A stretch of 64,000 bases of DNA from Paenibacillus lupini. GTDB lineage: Bacteria; Bacillota; Bacilli; Paenibacillales; Paenibacillaceae. The notes beneath the pieces were generated by a model. It saw only the letters and a program-made list of their open reading frames with translations. It did not search any database and was not told where the DNA came from. The position numbers and the translations under genes are program-made. The stretch covers positions 1-64,000 of the forward strand of contig NZ_JAASRW010000009.1 of the NCBI RefSeq assembly GCF_011761355.1. The letters are read 5' to 3'. Of this stretch, positions 59,868 through 64,000 are shown one piece after another; within the stretch, counting starts at the first letter, position 1; each line of letters starts with the position of its first letter.

Positions 59868-60290
59868 ATGAGTACGATTATCGGTAATGAAAAAATCGCG
59901 AAGGTTGAATCCCGTCCTATTGCAAGGACGGCCGCTTATTGGACCGTCACAATCTTTCTCGCATTCTCTATTGCATTAAGCGGGATCGGGCAATTGATGC
60001 GATATGGAGGCAATGTCGATTTGGTGACCGATATTGGTTTCCCGTTATATATCACGAACATTCTCGGGACTTGGAAATTGCTTGGAATCATTGCGATCGT
60101 CATACCAGGTTTTCCCCGGCTTAAGGAATGGGCTTACAGCGGTATCTTTTTTCTAATGACGGGTGCGGCTTTATCTCATGCGTTCGCTCATGATTACGGC
60201 GATGGCGGATTCCATATTATTCTTCCGCTTTTCTATGCCGCGCTTGGCATCGCCTCCTGGGCGCTTCGTCCGAAAAGCCGCAGACTCTAA
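59868..60290 (+). CDS. DoxX-like family membrane protein
   Basis: ATG 59868 is chosen because AAAGGAGG lies 7 bases upstream; ATG 59862 is too close. The 140-residue protein has four hydrophobic segments and DoxX-like features (YWTVTIFLAFSIALSGIGQLM; FPLYITNILGTWKLLGI; GAALSHAFAHDYG). The family is of uncertain function. It lies between the two GyrI-like copies and is probably co-transcribed with the first. Confidence 0.8.
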   Translation: MSTIIGNEKIAKVESRPIARTAAYWTVTIFLAFSIALSGIGQLMRYGGNVDLVTDIGFPLYITNILGTWKLLGIIAIVIPGFPRLKEWAYSGIFFLMTGAALSHAFAHDYGDGGFHIILPLFYAALGIASWALRPKSRRL

Positions 60291-60397
60291 TGGAGAGTGA
60301 AATGAAACTGCACCACATGTTGACATGATTTATAGTTATAATTAGCCTATCAAGTAAATAAACAAATCAATTGATCCATTCAAAAAAAGGAGCTAGG

Positions 60398-60880
60398 ATG
60401 ATGACAACGTATGCCTTTGAGGAAAAAGACAGCTTTATCGTTCTTGGTATTGGAACAGAACTGAAGAGCGATTACACGGATTATGCCGGCATGAACAAGG
60501 AGAAGGAAAACTTTTGGCGGGCAGTGGAGCAGGATGGAAGGCTTGACACGTTAAAGGCTATCGCAGCGAACGACTATATTTTTGCTGTTAACGAAGCGAT
60601 AAATCACAAGATGATGTATTATGCTGGCGTCATGACAGATTCATCGATACCGGAAGAACACAGAGTGATCCAATTCCCTAAGGGACAATACCTCGTCGTT
60701 AAAGGTGAAGGGAAGTCGGCTGATGAGTTAAGCAGTATGCTTACCGGCATTGCCTTTGGTCAAGCTTTGCCAGCAGCCGATAATTACGCCTATGTTGGCG
60801 GGCCTAATGCAACGGTTGAGATGGGACAGCGAGACGGCTTTGTATATGGTGAAATGTGGGTTCCGGTTGTAAATAAGTAA
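60398..60880 (+). CDS. GyrI-like / effector-binding domain protein, copy 2 (YobU-like)
   Basis: ATG 60398, with AAAGGAG 7 bases upstream, gives 160 residues, the same length as copy 1 and about 80% identical. The central stretches are identical, with differences clustered near residues 3-14, 51-85 and 122-129. The duplicated unit includes about 80 bases of upstream sequence. It is followed 24 bases later by an unknown gene with a similar ribosome site. Confidence 0.85.
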   Translation: MMTTYAFEEKDSFIVLGIGTELKSDYTDYAGMNKEKENFWRAVEQDGRLDTLKAIAANDYIFAVNEAINHKMMYYAGVMTDSSIPEEHRVIQFPKGQYLVVKGEGKSADELSSMLTGIAFGQALPAADNYAYVGGPNATVEMGQRDGFVYGEMWVPVVNK

Positions 60881-60904
60881 ACGAGATCAGCAGGAGGAAT
60901 GAGG

Positions 60905-61372
60905 ATGTCCTATATCGTTGATTTTAAAAATGTGGCTAGGGTTGGTTTAGAGTCTTCACCAGTAGCAGAAGCGCTTGCTGGTTTACGTGCTAATGAAGCC
61001 CGTTACTTTATGAACAAATACAAGCATGAATTTACGGTCGTACCAGCCAGCGAAAGCCAAGAGACGCTTGATTATGTGAAACGAGTTTTAAAAGAAGAAC
61101 GTGGTATTGAGTTTGCGGCCCAACCGCTAGAAACGGCGCGTTTCCAAGTGGAAAATATCCAATTTGCCTACGTTTTTTATGAGGATGGTCTAGCGGTCAA
61201 CGTCATGTATACGGTGGATGATCCTAAGAAGCGGGCCGTTGGATTTAAGCTTTCTGAGGAGATGGAAGTACCTAAGGAGTTGGAAGAGAAGAAGTTCAAA
61301 TTTGCAAGACAGAAGTCCAAACTGGCTGGGACAATTCGAGGTTCGTTCTTCGTCATTAAAGGAGAACATTGA
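60905..61372 (+). CDS. Conserved hypothetical protein downstream of GyrI-like copy 2
   Basis: ATG 60905 follows AGGAGG at 7 bases (ATG 60899 is too close). The 155-residue protein (MSYIVDFKNVARVGLESSPV...ARYFMNKYKHEF) is soluble, basic at the C-terminus and has no motif I recognise. It follows GyrI-like copy 2 in the place held by the DoxX-like gene after copy 1. A terminator follows. Confidence 0.7.
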   Translation: MSYIVDFKNVARVGLESSPVAEALAGLRANEARYFMNKYKHEFTVVPASESQETLDYVKRVLKEERGIEFAAQPLETARFQVENIQFAYVFYEDGLAVNVMYTVDDPKKRAVGFKLSEEMEVPKELEEKKFKFARQKSKLAGTIRGSFFVIKGEH

Positions 61373-61385
61373 AGCAATCAACGCT

Positions 61386-61415
61386 AAGGCACCCGTTAGG
61401 GTGTCTTTTATTTTG
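61386..61415 (+). terminator. Terminator after the unknown gene
   Basis: AAGGCACCC (61386-61394) pairs with GGGTGTCTT (61399-61407, one G-T pair), followed by TTATTTT. Confidence 0.8.
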
Positions 61416-61513
61416 CGATAAAATTCGCCGATAGAACCGTTACGGCGAACCGTACCATAAGTAAGGGCAAAATGATCGGTTACGGACAGTTGTTCGTTCA
61501 GGATGTATTCCTT

Positions 61514-62863
61514 TTAAACGAGCGACTTAACTTCCCGTCGAACCTCTTCGACAATCTTCCGAACCGCTTGATCAATTTGTTCCGGCAGCACGAGCGCGAC
61601 GCTCATGCGCAGAAACTTTTCCCGCTCCAAGTAATCGGATAAATAAAACCTCTTCCCCGGGACGACGATGATATCATTTGCCGCAAGTCGCTCGACGAGG
61701 CGTTCCAAATGGACGGTCTGCGGCAGCTTAATCTGGGCATACACGCCGAACTGAACATCCGCTACGCCGAGCAGGCCTGCATCGTCATAACGGATGACCG
61801 CCTCGCGAAGCGCACGAATCCGTGTTTCGTATTGCGTGATGATTTTACGCTTATGTCGGTCGTACATGCCGTTCTTTAAATAAACCTCGAGCGTAGCTTG
61901 AGAGAGCAGCGAAGTGTCGGCGAACCGTTTGTAATGGCGAAATGACTCCAGTAGCTTTTCCGGGAGAACGGCCGCACCGAGTCGGAGGCCTGGGAAAATG
62001 ATTTTCGAGAAACTCTTTAAATAGACGACGTGCGACGTGTCATTATAGGCGTAAATCGGATCGCATCCTGGTTCTTCGCCAAGATCGGGCATATAATCGT
62101 CTTCCACGATATACACATCGTATTTGCTGGCCAGCTTTGCGATTACTTTGCGCGCCGCCACGTTATGCGAAGTGCCTAGCGGGTTGTGATGCCTCGTCAT
62201 CGTATAGAAGAACTTGATGTTGCCAAGCTTGAATAGCTCTTCCAGTTCCCGCAGATCGATGCCGGCCGCCGTACGGGCGATGCCGCATACCGCATGGCCC
62301 TCCGCCTCAAGTACATCTATAAAATTATCATAGGTCGGCTGTTCGATTAGAATGTTCGATTTTCCGTTAGGAAAAGGCATCTTCGTCAAGATCTCGAGCG
62401 CCTGTTGAATACCCGAAGTCACGATGATTCTTTCTGCCGAGGTAAATACTTGATCTCCGGCCAGATGGGCAACAAGTGTATGTCGGAGCTCTTCGAGCCC
62501 ACGCGAATCGCCGCAGACAAACAATTCGTGCTTGTACGTATCGAGCGCTTTGTTCATGCAGTGTTGAAAATCCAAATACGGAAATACACTGGGATCGGGC
62601 GATGCGGACGAGAAATCGAGCTTCTTGACCGTCGTATCGCCCGAGAGGGTCTTCCGTTTCTCGACAACGTAATAGCCGCTCTGGGCAATGACATAAATGG
62701 CGTGGCGTTTCTCAAGCTCTGCGTAGGCCCTCTTAATCGTGCTGACGCTGCAATCGTACAGTTTCGCGGCGTCGCGGACGGAGGGGAGTTTTTGCCCCGC
62801 AACAAACTGCCCTTCATTGATTTTCTGCTCAATGTGGTCCCGAATATCTGCGTATCGGATCAT
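61514..62863 (-). CDS. MocR-type PLP-dependent transcriptional regulator
   Basis: ATG 62863 (MIRYADIRDHIEQKI), with GAGG 7 bases upstream, gives 449 residues. A GntR winged helix comes first (AGQKLPSVRDAAKLYDCSVSTIKRAYAELE), then a fold-type I aminotransferase domain with the likely PLP lysine in YLKSFSKIIFPGLRLG. The layout is that of MocR regulators, which use PLP to sense amino acids or vitamins. It is divergent from the nitroreductase gene, a common target arrangement. Confidence 0.88.
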   Translation of the reverse strand: MIRYADIRDHIEQKINEGQFVAGQKLPSVRDAAKLYDCSVSTIKRAYAELEKRHAIYVIAQSGYYVVEKRKTLSGDTTVKKLDFSSASPDPSVFPYLDFQHCMNKALDTYKHELFVCGDSRGLEELRHTLVAHLAGDQVFTSAERIIVTSGIQQALEILTKMPFPNGKSNILIEQPTYDNFIDVLEAEGHAVCGIARTAAGIDLRELEELFKLGNIKFFYTMTRHHNPLGTSHNVAARKVIAKLASKYDVYIVEDDYMPDLGEEPGCDPIYAYNDTSHVVYLKSFSKIIFPGLRLGAAVLPEKLLESFRHYKRFADTSLLSQATLEVYLKNGMYDRHKRKIITQYETRIRALREAVIRYDDAGLLGVADVQFGVYAQIKLPQTVHLERLVERLAANDIIVVPGKRFYLSDYLEREKFLRMSVALVLPEQIDQAVRKIVEEVRREVKSLV

Positions 62864-62888
62864 GGATTCGCCTCGCTCTCTTACTCTC

Positions 62889-62917
62889 ATTATAGGCGAG
62901 ACCGCCAACTGTATCGA
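62889..62917 (-). promoter_or_regulatory. Promoter of the MocR gene
   Basis: On the minus strand, -35-like TCGATA (62912-62917), a 17-base spacer and -10 TATAAT (62889-62894). The region also contains TGTATCGACACA-like and TTGTACCACGA-like segments that might be MocR-binding repeats. Confidence 0.5.
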
Positions 62918-63006
62918 CACAATTTGGAAAAAATGCGATTGTACCACGACCATGCTTGAATTACCATTCAGATAGCAAACCACTCTTTTAAGGAGCTGAT
63001 TAATCC

Positions 63007-63672
63007 ATGTTATCCCAAACAAAATCCGATGTTACATCCATCTTCCGTGAACGTCATTCCGTTAGGTATTTCGATCCTTCCTATTCCCTCAGCGAAAAAG
63101 AGATCAAGGACCTGTTGAAACTTGCAGGCAGCGCCCCGTCGTCCTGGAATCTGCAGCATTGGAAATTCGTCGTTATAAACACAGCCGAGGCCAAGGAGCG
63201 GTTGCTTCCGATCGCAAGCAATCAGAAACAGGTCGTCGACGCATCCGTCACGATCGCGGTTCTCGGGGATCTGGAGGCCAACCGGAATGCAGAAGCCGTG
63301 TACCGCCCCATCGTTCAGGCCGGACTTGAAGACACGTATGCAGGTTATGCATCGTATCCGATTATGATCGGTCAGATCGAAAGCGCATATGGTCATGCAG
63401 CGCCGACCTATCGGCGGGACGAGGCAATCCGCAACGCTTCGCTTGCCGCGATGCAGCTGATGCTGGCTGCAAAAGCAAAAGGTTTCGATTCGGGCCCAAT
63501 GGTCGGCTTCAATGCCGACGCCTTCGTTGAAGAATTCAACGTCCCGCCCCGGTATGTTCCCATCCTGCTTATCGCTATCGGCAAAGCGCTGAAGCCGGCT
63601 CGACCGACTACCCGCTTTTCTACAGAGCAGACGATCGTTTGGAACGGATTCGACCCCGATGCCGCTTCGTAA
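63007..63672 (+). CDS. Nitroreductase-family protein
   Basis: The 221-residue protein has the FMN-binding nitroreductase signatures: FRERHSVRYFDPSYSL near residue 13, GSAPSSWNLQHWKFVVI (FMN contact) and later NASLAAMQLMLAAKAKGFDSGPMVGF. AAGGAG precedes the ATG by 11 bases. Such enzymes reduce quinones or nitro compounds with NAD(P)H; the substrate is unknown. Divergent from MocR, its probable regulator. Confidence 0.9.
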   Translation: MLSQTKSDVTSIFRERHSVRYFDPSYSLSEKEIKDLLKLAGSAPSSWNLQHWKFVVINTAEAKERLLPIASNQKQVVDASVTIAVLGDLEANRNAEAVYRPIVQAGLEDTYAGYASYPIMIGQIESAYGHAAPTYRRDEAIRNASLAAMQLMLAAKAKGFDSGPMVGFNADAFVEEFNVPPRYVPILLIAIGKALKPARPTTRFSTEQTIVWNGFDPDAAS

Positions 63673-63727
63673 AGCGGCACCGAAAAGCAGATTCGTCGCT
63701 GTAGTCAGATAGATGAATCAGACTATC

Positions 63728-63750
63728 AAGGCACCCTAAGAGGGTGCCTT
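63728..63750 (+). terminator. Hairpin after the nitroreductase gene
   Basis: AAGGCACCCT (63728-63737) pairs perfectly with AGGGTGCCTT (63741-63750). Only a short T stretch follows, so termination strength is uncertain. The stem is similar to that at 61386. Confidence 0.65.
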
Positions 63751-63753
63751 TCG

Positions 63754-64000
63754 ATTTCGCCCTATAGTTGATACGTTGAACCTTATCACAAGTAACGGCA
63801 AGTTTTTTTTGCGTAATTCCTTTAAGATAAAACTGGGCTTTCTATAATATAGAAGGAATTGTTAAAAGGCATAGCAGATGTACACTCATTGCATGATTCT
63901 GGTGGAAACGACGATCGGGATTGTAGATGGTTGTAAACAGTGTTACGCTAACAACGGTAAACTAAAATGTATGTTCTGCAGTACAGCTTGTAATAGTCAC
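63754..64000. other. Right-edge intergenic sequence
   Basis: No coding frame with a ribosome site was seen in the last 247 bases. A TATAAT (63843-63848) within the palindrome TTCTATAATATAGAA could be a -10 element for a gene beyond the edge, but no good -35 was found. Confidence 0.3.

Overview
The window is a chromosomal replication-origin region from an endospore-forming member of the Bacillales, most likely Paenibacillus or a close relative. Reasons: the gene order is the one known around oriC in Bacillus subtilis (dnaA, dnaN, yaaA, recF, remB, gyrB, gyrA on one side; rpmH, rnpA, yidC, khpB, mnmE, mnmG, rsmG, noc, parA, parB on the other); there is a YyaC-type spore protein and a YheC/D-type spore-coat ATP-grasp protein; the walRKHIJ-htrA operon is complete; and a stalk-type C-terminal domain typical of Paenibacillus is present. 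No phage, IS element or CRISPR array was seen.

Layout. Bases 1-11373 are transcribed leftward (minus), away from the origin: an rRNA leader at the left edge, an HD-GYP protein, gyrA, an oppositely oriented yheC-like gene, gyrB, remB, recF, yaaA, dnaN and dnaA. The origin flanks dnaA on both sides: the dnaA-dnaN gap has a DnaA box, a GC-rich block, DnaA-trios and an AT-rich tract in the order expected for the unwinding site, and the dnaA-rpmH gap has several further DnaA boxes. From 11939 most genes run rightward: rpmH-rnpA-yidC-khpB, mnmE-mnmG-rsmG, then noc-parA-parB with two ParB-binding parS sites (18178 and 20709).

From 21 to 32 kb lie a class V aminotransferase, DUF4446, YyaC, a DUF3343 (putative Se/S carrier) protein, MscS, DUF951, tRNA-Ser(CGA), an FAD dehydrogenase, YjzC, the rpsF-ssb-rpsR operon, a yjlC-ndh pair with a likely Rex operator, and a CPA2 antiporter. 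From 32 to 44 kb come a CNNM/CorC protein, DUF1836, DUF4870 and CBS proteins, a membrane-anchored amidohydrolase, yybS-gdpP-rplI, the helicase dnaB and purA. From 44 to 54 kb come a G5/LysM/M23 cell-wall hydrolase and the walRKHIJ-htrA cell-wall stress operon, followed by a DUF4097 protein built of Ser-Asp-Ser-Gly-Ser repeats.

After about 55 kb the content becomes accessory: a cluster of four palindromic repeats, YnfA, YyzF, rlmH, the remnant of a LysR regulator, an MFS transporter with a WYL regulator, two tandem copies of a GyrI-like (YobU-type) protein around a DoxX-like protein, an unknown protein, and a divergent MocR regulator/nitroreductase pair. The most unusual items are the duplicated GyrI-like module with a conserved upstream box, the 42-bp palindrome containing parS, a terminator-shaped hairpin just inside the amidohydrolase reading frame, a structured 290-nt gap after yjzC, and two families of small palindromic repeats.
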